NCBI GenBank assembly: GCA_026708965.1
Contig: JAPOTY010000013.1
Coordinates: 20,722 to 84,721, forward strand
Reading direction: 5' to 3'
Length of the DNA stretch: 64,000 nucleotides
Source: Gammaproteobacteria bacterium
GTDB taxonomy: Bacteria; Pseudomonadota; Gammaproteobacteria; Steroidobacterales; Foliamicaceae
Shown: piece after piece, positions 55,718 through 64,000 of the stretch
How positions within the stretch are numbered: the first letter of the stretch is position 1
Layout: each line of letters begins with the position of its first letter
The notes under the pieces: generated by a model
What the model was told of the DNA's origin: nothing
The model's database searches: none
What the model saw: only the letters and a program-made list of their open reading frames with translations
Program-made: the position numbers and the translations under genes

Positions 55718-57586
55718 GTGATTGACGGAGAACTCGCGCCCGCCCGGGAGCTGCTGCGGTCGGTTTTCGGCTATTCCTCCTTTCGCGGGGCGCAGGAGGA
55801 GATTATCCGCGCGCTCCTGCAAGGCGGCGATGCGCTGGTGCTGATGCCCACCGGCGGCGGCAAGTCGCTCTGCTATCAGGTTCCCTCGATGCTGCGCCCG
55901 GGCGTCGGCTTGGTGGTGTCGCCGCTCATCGCGCTCATGGAGGATCAGGTCGCGGCATTGCGGGAGCATGGCGTGGCCGCGGCGTTCCTGAACTCGTCGC
56001 TGTCGCATGAAGAGCAGCGCCAGGTGCTTGGATCGCTCAGGAGGCAGGAATTGGATTTGCTTTATCTTGCCCCGGAAAGGCTGCTCCGCGAGGAAACCGG
56101 CACGCTGGCGCTTCTTAAGGAAATGGAAATTGCCCTGATCGCGATAGACGAGGCGCATTGCGTGTCGCAATGGGGGCACGATTTCCGGCCGGAGTATCTG
56201 GGCCTGGATAGGCTCAAGGATGATTTCCCGGACACGCCGCGCGTTGCGCTCACGGCCACCGCCGACGAGGCCACCCGCAAGGAAATCGTGGCCCGGCTCA
56301 AGCTGGACGGCGCCAAGCGGTTCATCAGCGGCTTCGACCGCCCCAATATCCGCTACACGGTGCGCATGAAAGGCGGCCCCGGCGCGGACCTCATGGCGTT
56401 TCTTGGCCAGCGCGAAGGGCAGGCGGGCATCGTCTATTGCCTGTCGCGGCGCAAGGTTGAAGCCACCGCCCAAAAGCTCGCGCAGGCGGGGTTCGACGCC
56501 CATCCGTATCATGCCGGCTTGAGCGCTGCGGAGCGGCGCCGCTGCCAGACGCGCTTTCAACGCGGCGACGGCGTGATCGTGGTGGCCACGATCGCTTTCG
56601 GCATGGGGATCGATAAGCCGGATGTGCGGTTCGTGGCGCATTGCGATCTGCCGAAAAGCGTGGAGGCTTATTACCAGGAAACCGGGCGGGCAGGGCGCGA
56701 CGGCGAGCCGGCCGAGGCTTGGATGAGCTACGGCTTGCAGGATGTGGTGCGGCTGCGGCGGATGGTGGACGAATCGGATGCCGATGAAGAGCATAAGCGC
56801 ATCCAGCGCGCGCGGCTGAACGCGCTCGTGGCCTGGTGCGAGATCACCCGCTGCCGAAGAGCGGCCCTGCTGGCCTATTTCGGCGAGGATCGCGAGGATG
56901 CCTGCGGCAATTGCGATATCTGCCTGGATCCGCCCGAAACCTTCGACGGCACCGTGGCGGCGCAGAAGTTTTTGTCCTGCGCGGTGCGCACCGGACAGCG
57001 TTTCGGCGCGGCCCACCTGATCGATGTGCTGCGCGGCAAGGATACCGACAAGGTGCGTCGCCACGGCCACCGGAATCTATCGACCTGGGACATCGGCGGC
57101 GATCTGTCGGCGCGGCAGTGGCAGGCGGTTGCCCGGCAGGTGGTGGCGCTGGGCTTCGCGCGCGTGGATGCCGAGCGGCATGGCGCGCTGGCGCTCACGC
57201 CCGAGGCCCGTCCGCTGCTGCGCGGCGAGCAGGCCGTTCAGTTGCGCGAAGAGGTTCGGGCCGCGAAGCCCCGGCGCGAACCGAAGCCGCGTCCCGCCCT
57301 GCGGGAGATCAGCGCCGGGGACGAGCCGTTATGGGAGGCTTTGCGCCAGCGCCGCGCGGCGCTGGCGGATGCCGCCAAGGTTCCTCCTTATGTGATTTTC
57401 CATGATTCGACCCTCAGGGAGTTCGTTCGCCTGCGGCCTGCCTCGGCAGCCGCCATGCTCGAGGTGCATGGCGTGGGCCAGGCCAAGCTGGAGCGCTACG
57501 GCGCGGAATTCCTGGCCGTGATCGCGGCGTTTCCGGCGCCCGGCAATAGCCCACCTATTGCGCCAAGCCGCTTGTTGCCTTCCTGA
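55718..57586 (+). CDS. recQ: ATP-dependent DNA helicase RecQ
   Basis: RecQ unwinds recombination and stalled-fork structures with 3'-5' polarity. The 622 residues hold the helicase core with Walker A LMPTGGGKSLCYQVP, the DEAH box AIDEAHCVSQWGHDFRPEY including the aromatic loop, and motif VI YYQETGRAGRDGEPAEAW. The zinc site of the RQC domain shows CRRAALLAYFGE and CGNCDICLDPP, and the HRDC domain near the end contains EVHGVGQAKLERYGAEFLAV. The start is GTG 87 bases after the cyclase gene. Confidence 0.96.
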   Translation: MIDGELAPARELLRSVFGYSSFRGAQEEIIRALLQGGDALVLMPTGGGKSLCYQVPSMLRPGVGLVVSPLIALMEDQVAALREHGVAAAFLNSSLSHEEQRQVLGSLRRQELDLLYLAPERLLREETGTLALLKEMEIALIAIDEAHCVSQWGHDFRPEYLGLDRLKDDFPDTPRVALTATADEATRKEIVARLKLDGAKRFISGFDRPNIRYTVRMKGGPGADLMAFLGQREGQAGIVYCLSRRKVEATAQKLAQAGFDAHPYHAGLSAAERRRCQTRFQRGDGVIVVATIAFGMGIDKPDVRFVAHCDLPKSVEAYYQETGRAGRDGEPAEAWMSYGLQDVVRLRRMVDESDADEEHKRIQRARLNALVAWCEITRCRRAALLAYFGEDREDACGNCDICLDPPETFDGTVAAQKFLSCAVRTGQRFGAAHLIDVLRGKDTDKVRRHGHRNLSTWDIGGDLSARQWQAVARQVVALGFARVDAERHGALALTPEARPLLRGEQAVQLREEVRAAKPRREPKPRPALREISAGDEPLWEALRQRRAALADAAKVPPYVIFHDSTLREFVRLRPASAAAMLEVHGVGQAKLERYGAEFLAVIAAFPAPGNSPPIAPSRLLPS

Positions 57587-57600
57587 TGCTGGATGTGCTT

Positions 57601-57718
57601 CCCTCGCCCTTTCTCCGCCCCGTTCCCGCAGGAGACGCATAAACCCGTCCATGGGGCTTGGCGGCGGCTGTCCTGCCGCCGACACTCCTGCGGGAACGGG
57701 GCGGAGAAAGGCGAGGGG
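57601..57718. repeat. Dispersed hairpin repeat, copy D
   Basis: A 27-bp perfect stem (57608-57634 with 57685-57711) extends to about 34 bp if one bulge is allowed. The 50-base loop begins ACGCATAAACCCGTCCATGG and contains an extra inner hairpin (GGCGGC with GCCGCC). It lies between recQ and the autotransporter gene, which point towards each other, so it could serve as a two-way terminator. Confidence 0.9.
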
Positions 57719-57846
57719 CTGGCAAAACCCTGCGCAGCCTCCTCGCCCCTTGGAGCAATACTGCGGGACAGCGCAAACCCGATCCCAGACGCGATGGGCC
57801 TATGAGGCGGGAGCGTCAGCCTGATTGCGTCTCGGGTTGGGGCGGC

Positions 57847-60800
57847 TTACCAGCGCAGGCGCGCCTCCAAGCCTACGCCGTGGCCGGGCGCATCGCCGAT
57901 CCGCTCATGCCGGTTGGCGATCACGCGCAGCGACAGATCCGGAGCGTTCGCGCCTTCCGCCGCAGCCAGCCGCCAGCCCACGCTGTAATCGCGGGCCAGG
58001 TCCGAGAAGCCGTAATCAATGTGCGGGCTGCCGGTGAACCGCCCGCCGAGCACAGGGAAGCCGTAAGACGCTTCAGCTTGCCAGCGGCTTATCGCCGGAC
58101 CGACCGCAGGAGCCATGGCCCGATCGTTGGCGAACATCGCGTCCAGCCCGCCGGCCGCGCGGCTGCCGAAATCCTGGCGCAGCGTGAACAGGGGGCCGAG
58201 CGGCGAAGCCGGGGCCGGATCGAACGATAGCGAGGCCGAAAAGCCTTGGTCGGCCTCCGCGTCCGATTCGTGGCTGATCAGGCGCCGGCCTTCGATATTC
58301 AGGCTAAGCCCGCGCCTCGGATCAGACCACGCCAAGCCCGCTCCCACTTCAACTCCGAAGCCTTGTTGCGCGTCGCCTTGGTCGCGGCGCAGGCCCAGCT
58401 CGAGCTTGGGCGTGAGTTGGGCGCCGCCCGCAATCGCCATGCGCCAGCTGCCTTCAAGGCCCAGCCGCAAGCGCTGCACGACCGCGTCGGAGGAAGCCAG
58501 CTCGGCGTTCTCCTCGGAACCGGAGCGCGCCCGCAGCGCGTCGGCAACCACCGTCAAACTCGGGCCGGCGCCTTGGCTGGAGGACGAAAATACATCGCTT
58601 TTCAGACCTGCGGCCTGCATCGTCCAGCCGGTGTCCGCCCGAATCGTCCGGCCTGATTGCGGAGTGAGCGCAAGATCGCCGCGACCGTAGCCCAGCGCCC
58701 CCCAGAAGATCAATCGGCTGGAATATTCGTAGGCCGCGTAGGGAATCGCCGCGCCGAGCGAAGATTCCACTGTTGATGCATGGCTGGTGCCGTGCCCGCC
58801 GCCAGAGACGGCTTCACTGCTTCCGTATCCGCCTTTGCCGCGGCTATGGGTGACCGCCAAGCCCAGCAGCCATTTGCCGCGGGCGTAATCGGCGCCCAGC
58901 ATTCCAGTGGCCACTTCGCCATCCACCGCGATGCCTTGCTGGCTTGCCTCGAAGCGGTTGTGCGCGGCGCGGCTCCAGACGGCAAGGCTGCCGCCGGCGG
59001 CGCTCTCGCCGCTTGTGAGCGAGAAATGGCCCGATGCGCCGCCTTGATAGCCGGACAGGCGCGACTGCCCGCCCCAGCCTTCAAGCCAATGCCGATGCCG
59101 CGTTCCGCCGCTGCCGAAGGCGCTCAGCCCCGGCGCGCCGGCATAGCCGCCGTGATCGCCGCGCAACAAGCCGCCGCCGGCCACCGCGCCTTCCGCGCCC
59201 GCCGTCCGGAGCGCGTCAATGCGGTCCTGAATGGCATTTAGCGACTGATCGGCGACCGCCCGCCCGAACCGCGCCAGCCACGCTTGCGGCATGGGGTCGG
59301 AATTCGTGATCGTGCCGACCGCAAAACGGTCGGCCAGCGTCAACCCTTGCGGCCGCGTGAGCACCACCCGGAATATTTCGCCCGGATCGTCGTGCTCATC
59401 CTCGATAAGCTGCACCGTGATCTGCTTGCTCGTCTCTCCCGCATTGAAGGTGAGCGTGCCGTGCGCGATCACATAATCCTGCCGAGCCCTCGCCGTGCCG
59501 CTCAGGGTGCTGAAATTGACGCTTGCCGTGCCTTTGGGCGGCACCGGCTTGTCGAGGGTTACGTCAAAGACGATCTCCCCGTCCGACTCGTTCGCGGTCG
59601 CGTCCGACACCGACACGGCCGGCAAGGGCTCGGGCGCGCCGTCGTTGTCGTACACGATAACCGATGCGGCGCTCGGTGTTCCCGTCAGATAGCTGTCGCC
59701 GGTGTCCGCTTGCACCGAGACCGTGACCGGCCCCGACGCCTCATCGACCTCGTCGTCAACGGTCTTGACGACAAAGGTCTGCACCCAATCCTCGGCGATG
59801 GCTGCTTGACTGCCGATGCCATGGATGACAACTGTTTGCGCGCCTTCGCTCGCAGCGTCCAGGAAATCGCCATCGGCACCCGGCTCTCCCGACCCCGCCG
59901 CATCGGCAACGCTTACCCTCACCTCAAAATCTTCCCACGATGGCGGTGTCGCCAGCAGCCTGAAGATGGCGTCTTCGCCTTCGTTGACGACCGACGGCGC
60001 GAACACAGTGATGACTGGCGTGCCAAGCATCACGTCCAAGGGATCGGGCAGTATCGTGCCGACCGCCAAGCCGTCAAGGATTTCGGCGCCTCTTGCTTCA
60101 ATGATCCTCACCCCGAAGGTCTCAGGCAGCCTCTCCTCCTCGTTGTCATCGACGATGCGGACATCGGCATAGGCAACCGTCGTGCCGGGTGGAAATTCGA
60201 CAAGGTCCGTGCTCCACAGGGTCACGTCCGTGCCGATCTTCGCGCCGACGCTGCCGACTCCGTCGGGCGTCGCATACAAGTTGTAGCGCAGCGTCACGGC
60301 ATCTTCCGACGGGCCGCTGAGGGTGATCTCGAAGCGCAAGCGGCCGTCGTTATTGCGGCCGCCTTCGGCGAGCGACGCATCGGCAATCGATACCGATAAT
60401 GCGCCCTCGGCAACGTCGTTGTCCCGCACGCGCAACCCGACTTCGCCGTAAGCGCCGCCCTCGTACTCCTTGCCGTCCCTCACCCGGGCGACGAGCAGGC
60501 CGTCAGGCTCGTCCTGCTGGTCGTCAATGGTGGCGACCTTAAGCAGGCCAGAGGTCTCGCCCGCCTTGATGACGGCGGAGTAGAACTGCGCTTCAGCCAG
60601 GAACTGGCCGGTGTCGGTCACGGCGAATTCGACCAGCAAGTCGGCCTCCGGCGCAGGATCCGCGCTGAGCGTGAAGAGCGCGGATTCGCCTTCGATAATC
60701 GTCGAGCCGGGCGTGATGGCGATCAGGATCGGCGGCGCATCGTCGTCGATGACCTTCAGCGTGGCCGATGCCGCCGCGTCGAGGAGGTGGTCTTCCCCCG

Positions 60801-63800
60801 GCGCCACGCGGACGGTGATCCAGCCATGCTTGGAATCATCATCGGAAATTGTGCTCATCCGCAGCGTCGCGGTGCCATCCGTGCCGATGGTCACGACCCG
60901 GGCGCCGGTTTCGCTGGCATCGACCGCGCCGCCGCGCTCGCTGATATCAACAGTCACCTCAAGAGGGGTTTGCGGCGCCGGAGTCGCCTGCAGCGTGAAG
61001 CTTGCGCGCTCGCCCTCGAATATATTGGCGCCGGGAACGACGCGCACGACCGGCTTGACTGGATCGCCGTCGCTGACGTTCACGCTGGCCTCCGACGAGT
61101 CGCCGAACTGGTAGCCGTCCCCGGCGGCCAGAACCACGCTGATCACGCCGTCCGCCTCATCAACGCTGTCCCGCTCGGTCGCGACAGCCAGGGTGCCGGC
61201 GCCATCCGTGCCAATCGTCAATTCGCGCAGACCCGTTTGCCCTGAAGCGGCGTAATCGCCCGATTCCGTTACCTGCACGCGCACATTGATCGCGGTGGAC
61301 GGCAGCGGATTGGCGGTGAGCGTGAAGGTGGCGCTGTCGCCCTCCATGATATCGGGGGGCGCCGAGATGCTGATGATGGGCACGGGCAGGCCGCCGTCCT
61401 CGGGATTGTCGGGGTCGGTCACATTCACGGTGGCCACGCCCGGCGAATCGAGCGTATAGCCGAGGCCGCTTTGCACGCGGACGCTGATCGATCCGCCATC
61501 GTGGTCGCCGTCGGTCAGCGTGTCCAAGCGCAGGGTTGCCGAGCCGCCGGCGCCGATGGTGACGACCCGCGCGCCGGTGTCGGCGGCATCGATCACGCCG
61601 CCTAGATCGGTGATATCCACAGTCACCTCGAGCTCGCGTTCAGGGGCCGGATTGGCGGTTAGCGTGAAGCTCGCTCTATCGCCTTCCTCGGCAGCGGGGC
61701 CAGCGGAAACGCTGACGCTTGGTATGGGCGCGTCGCCGTCGCTTATATTCACGCTCGCCCTTGAGGGAGAGCCGAGCTGATAGGCTTCGCCCGCGTCGAT
61801 GCGAACAGTGATCGCGCCATCGCGCTCGTTCACGTTGTCCCGCTCGGTGGCCACGCGGACCGTGCTCTCGCCATCGGCGCCGATCGTCACCGAGCGCGAG
61901 CCCGTTTCCCCGGCGGCGGCGTAGTCGCCGGTCTCGCTGACGCGCAGCCGCACGCTGATCGCGGCCTTGGGCGCAGGGTCGGCGCGCAAGGTGAAGACGG
62001 CTGTATCGCCCTCTTGCACGAAGGATCCGGAATCAGACGCGACCGTGACGGTCGGAATGGGCGCGCCGCCGTCGGTGACATCGACGCGGGCGCTTGCGGA
62101 CGAGCCGAGCGAATAACGCTCGCCGATCTTGGCGAGGGTCGCGGTGATGTATCCGTCGGGATCGTCCTCGCTGTTCTGGATAGTCAGCACGCTGAGCGAA
62201 CCTTGGCCATCGGTGCCGATGGTGACAAAGCGCCGGCCGGTTTGGCCCGGATCCGCAGATCCCCCTCTCGACGCGATATCGACGGCCACCCGCAAATTGC
62301 TTTGCGGCGCCGGCGCCGCCTGAAGATCGAAGATGGCGAGGTCGCCTTCTCCGATTCTGAGCGTGGCGGCGGAAATCGTGACGACAGGCGAGGGCGCGCC
62401 GCCATCGGTCACCGGCACAGTCGCCGAGGCGGCGGCGCCAACCGCATAGCCGTCGCCGCCCACCACCTCCGCGGTGATACCGCCATCGGCCTCGTCGCGG
62501 TTGTCGCTGACGGTATCCACGCTCAGCGTGCCGGTGCCGTCGGCGCCGATGGTGACGCTGCGCCTGCCGGTCTGTCCGCTCGCGGCGAACCGTCCGCTTT
62601 CAACGACATCGACCGATACCACGAGGCTTGATGTCGGCGGCGGATCCGCGCTCAGCGAAAACCGCGCGGTCTCGCCCTCGTCAATGCCGCCGCTCGCCGT
62701 GATTTCCACTTTCGGGGTCGGCACGCCGCCCGTGCCCGAGACTTCCACTTTAGCGGCATCCGGCTCTTGCAGGGTGTAGCGCGCGCCGCGCACGAGCGCG
62801 GCGGTGATCACGCTGTCCGAGCCGTCGCTCGGATTAACGGTGCTGACGCGCAAGGCGCCCTGTCCGTTCGTGCCGATAACGACGACCTGCCGTCCGGTCT
62901 CCCCGCTCGCGGTCGCGCTGCCGGTCTCGCTCACATCCACATCCACCCGCAAATCGCCCGCGGGCTTCGGGTTGGCGGTGAACGTGAAGGTGGCGTCAGC
63001 GCCTGCGCGGATTGATCCGCCGGCGCTGATGCCCACCGCAGGCGGATCGTTGTCGATCACGCCGACACTCGCCGATGCAGATCGGCTGTCGATATCGTAG
63101 TTCGGATTCGGCTCCAAGGTGGCGGTGATGATGCCGTCGAGGTCGTTGGTTGCGTTGTCGGTGGTCGGGATGATGATCCTGTGCTCGCCCCGGTCATTGA
63201 GCGTGAAGGTCCGGCTGCCCAAAAATCGCGCCGGGGCGAACGCGCCGGTTTGCGAGATTGTGACTTCCACGTCGAGCCGCTCCGCTGGATCCGGCGTGGC
63301 ATCGAGGCGAAAGATAATATCCCCGCCTTCGTTTCTGACGGGCTGCCCTTGGGAATCCGCTGCCAGCGGCGTGAACAGCCTGATGGTGGGTTTCGGCACC
63401 GGCTTGTCCTTGATGGTGCCAGTCGCGCTCGTGTTCGCGAATGTCAGTCCGACGGGATCATAGAACTCCACCTGGAAGGTTTCATCGCCTTCGTTCCGGC
63501 TGTCCGTTCTGGTGCGCATTTGAATCACCTGGCGAATCCGCCTCCCCCGCAAGCCGTCGCTTGGAAAGACCACGCTCAGGTCGTTCACGTTCTGGTTTCT
63601 GCCGACCGGCACGAAATCGACGCCTTCGGTGGCGGTGATTCCCTTCACTCGATATCGGAATGAGGTTGTGGAGCCTGCGGCCGGCTCCTGATTGAGCCTC
63701 GCCTCGAAGGTCAAAATATTGCCCTCGACCGCCTCGGCGTTGGCGACGGACGCAACGGGCAAGCTTTGGTCGGTTTGCGCAAAGGCGCCGGGCACCGCGG

Positions 63801-63921
63801 AGAAAGCCGCTAAGACGACCGCTGGCGCCAGAATCCGGGCTGGGGTTCTGAAGCGGGCTGCCAAGGGTACGGTGATGGGCGGGGAGGCGATCTTCACATG
63901 GAAACCGACAGGATACTCCAT
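57847..63921 (-). CDS. Giant Calx-beta repeat autotransporter (type Va)
   Basis: About 2024 residues are predicted: a signal peptide (ILAPAVVLAAFSAVPGAFAQ), a passenger of about 13 tandem beta-sandwich repeats of roughly 105-120 residues, then a C-terminal beta-barrel (about 1620-2024) ending in RLRW, an aromatic end suited to the BAM machine. Most repeats share the pattern SxSAxxxxxEGxxAxFTLxAxPAP, then TGxRxVTIGxDGxxTLxV and DGxI with acidic residues; the last three are closest to canonical Calx-beta, which binds calcium. The helix FGRAVADQSLNAIQDRIDAL links passenger and barrel. The true start is uncertain, because the frame stays open into the poly-G end; a GTG at 63897 is an alternative. 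Confidence 0.85.
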   Translation of the reverse strand: MEYPVGFHVKIASPPITVPLAARFRTPARILAPAVVLAAFSAVPGAFAQTDQSLPVASVANAEAVEGNILTFEARLNQEPAAGSTTSFRYRVKGITATEGVDFVPVGRNQNVNDLSVVFPSDGLRGRRIRQVIQMRTRTDSRNEGDETFQVEFYDPVGLTFANTSATGTIKDKPVPKPTIRLFTPLAADSQGQPVRNEGGDIIFRLDATPDPAERLDVEVTISQTGAFAPARFLGSRTFTLNDRGEHRIIIPTTDNATNDLDGIITATLEPNPNYDIDSRSASASVGVIDNDPPAVGISAGGSIRAGADATFTFTANPKPAGDLRVDVDVSETGSATASGETGRQVVVIGTNGQGALRVSTVNPSDGSDSVITAALVRGARYTLQEPDAAKVEVSGTGGVPTPKVEITASGGIDEGETARFSLSADPPPTSSLVVSVDVVESGRFAASGQTGRRSVTIGADGTGTLSVDTVSDNRDEADGGITAEVVGGDGYAVGAAASATVPVTDGGAPSPVVTISAATLRIGEGDLAIFDLQAAPAPQSNLRVAVDIASRGGSADPGQTGRRFVTIGTDGQGSLSVLTIQNSEDDPDGYITATLAKIGERYSLGSSASARVDVTDGGAPIPTVTVASDSGSFVQEGDTAVFTLRADPAPKAAISVRLRVSETGDYAAAGETGSRSVTIGADGESTVRVATERDNVNERDGAITVRIDAGEAYQLGSPSRASVNISDGDAPIPSVSVSAGPAAEEGDRASFTLTANPAPERELEVTVDITDLGGVIDAADTGARVVTIGAGGSATLRLDTLTDGDHDGGSISVRVQSGLGYTLDSPGVATVNVTDPDNPEDGGLPVPIISISAPPDIMEGDSATFTLTANPLPSTAINVRVQVTESGDYAASGQTGLRELTIGTDGAGTLAVATERDSVDEADGVISVVLAAGDGYQFGDSSEASVNVSDGDPVKPVVRVVPGANIFEGERASFTLQATPAPQTPLEVTVDISERGGAVDASETGARVVTIGTDGTATLRMSTISDDDSKHGWITVRVAPGEDHLLDAAASATLKVIDDDAPPILIAITPGSTIIEGESALFTLSADPAPEADLLVEFAVTDTGQFLAEAQFYSAVIKAGETSGLLKVATIDDQQDEPDGLLVARVRDGKEYEGGAYGEVGLRVRDNDVAEGALSVSIADASLAEGGRNNDGRLRFEITLSGPSEDAVTLRYNLYATPDGVGSVGAKIGTDVTLWSTDLVEFPPGTTVAYADVRIVDDNEEERLPETFGVRIIEARGAEILDGLAVGTILPDPLDVMLGTPVITVFAPSVVNEGEDAIFRLLATPPSWEDFEVRVSVADAAGSGEPGADGDFLDAASEGAQTVVIHGIGSQAAIAEDWVQTFVVKTVDDEVDEASGPVTVSVQADTGDSYLTGTPSAASVIVYDNDGAPEPLPAVSVSDATANESDGEIVFDVTLDKPVPPKGTASVNFSTLSGTARARQDYVIAHGTLTFNAGETSKQITVQLIEDEHDDPGEIFRVVLTRPQGLTLADRFAVGTITNSDPMPQAWLARFGRAVADQSLNAIQDRIDALRTAGAEGAVAGGGLLRGDHGGYAGAPGLSAFGSGGTRHRHWLEGWGGQSRLSGYQGGASGHFSLTSGESAAGGSLAVWSRAAHNRFEASQQGIAVDGEVATGMLGADYARGKWLLGLAVTHSRGKGGYGSSEAVSGGGHGTSHASTVESSLGAAIPYAAYEYSSRLIFWGALGYGRGDLALTPQSGRTIRADTGWTMQAAGLKSDVFSSSSQGAGPSLTVVADALRARSGSEENAELASSDAVVQRLRLGLEGSWRMAIAGGAQLTPKLELGLRRDQGDAQQGFGVEVGAGLAWSDPRRGLSLNIEGRRLISHESDAEADQGFSASLSFDPAPASPLGPLFTLRQDFGSRAAGGLDAMFANDRAMAPAVGPAISRWQAEASYGFPVLGGRFTGSPHIDYGFSDLARDYSVGWRLAAAEGANAPDLSLRVIANRHERIGDAPGHGVGLEARLRW

Positions 63922-63930
63922 TTTATCGGG

Positions 63931-64000
63931 GGGGGGGGGGGGGGGGGGGGGGGGGAGGAGAGGGCGGGGGGGGGGGGGGGGGGGGGGGTGGGGGGGGGGG
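63931..64000. other. Poly-G low-complexity contig end
   Basis: The last ~70 bases are nearly pure G with a few A, C and T interruptions. This is the pattern of no-signal G calls from two-colour sequencers or of a failed assembly edge. I do not regard it as real genomic sequence, so anything upstream of the autotransporter start is unknown. Confidence 0.85.

Noticed and set aside
57558..57824. Small open frames over hairpin copy D, and similar ones over copies A and C
   Set aside because: They only reflect GC-rich palindromic DNA; the same loop gives different peptides in each copy, with no conserved frame.

Overview
The window is GC-rich (about two thirds G+C by eye) and comes from a gammaproteobacterium. 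The evidence is conserved gene neighbourhoods: lpxC-dciA-M23 peptidase-secA; lptB-lptA-lptC-kdsC-kdsD-yrbG divergent from ibaG; sspA-sspB; diaA-yraN-lpoA divergent from rsmI; glmM-tpiA-secG-tRNA-Leu-nuoA..N. These mark a diderm that makes LPS, respires with a 14-subunit complex I, and has LpoA-type peptidoglycan synthase control. I cannot name the genus. The heavy load of restriction, toxin-antitoxin and Calx-beta genes, and the homopolymer contig end, would fit an uncultured metagenome-derived genome (inference).

Layout. 1-14.1 kb: envelope and housekeeping genes (LPS synthesis and export, Sec translocase, stringent starvation proteins, peptidoglycan control, rRNA methylation). 14.2-24.35 kb: a defence island with a VapBC-like pair, a split type I restriction-modification locus (hsdR ... 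hsdS-AlbA/ATPase-like-hsdM), and an AbiEii-type nucleotidyltransferase cassette sitting between hsdR and a second, diverged copy of the hsdR 3' end. 24.7-29.9 kb: metK-ahcY, glmM-tpiA-secG and a tRNA-Leu. 30.1-44.3 kb: the complete nuoA-N operon, followed by a SLC13-type anion transporter. 45.9-51.1 kb: a second defence patch with a single-chain m5C methyltransferase/BsuBI-PstI-type endonuclease fusion, a GmrSD-like DUF262/DUF1524 protein, an internally deleted IS3-type element with perfect 25-bp terminal repeats, and a truncated DUF3800 gene. 51.1-57.6 kb: an NTF2-like protein, a MarR-fused flavin reductase, a sodium symporter with a tiny membrane partner, a secreted cyclase-family hydrolase, and RecQ. 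57.8-63.9 kb: a ~2000-residue Calx-beta autotransporter running off into a poly-G contig end that looks artefactual.

How the genes work together. KdsD and KdsC make Kdo, LpxC commits lipid A, and LptA/B/C move LPS outward. SecA and SecG serve protein export. Nuo subunits form one transcriptional block with start/stop overlaps. The hsdS-AlbA-hsdM genes are translationally coupled by ATGA overlaps and probably form one functional unit.

The most unusual pattern is a dispersed intergenic hairpin with four copies (5.0, 27.2, 51.6 and 57.6 kb). Each copy has a 27-30 bp near-perfect stem. The outer stem sequence differs from copy to copy while base pairing is kept, and the loop is conserved. I do not recognise this family. 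The methyltransferase-endonuclease fusion and the AbiEii cassette flanked by hsdR 3' ends are the next best leads.
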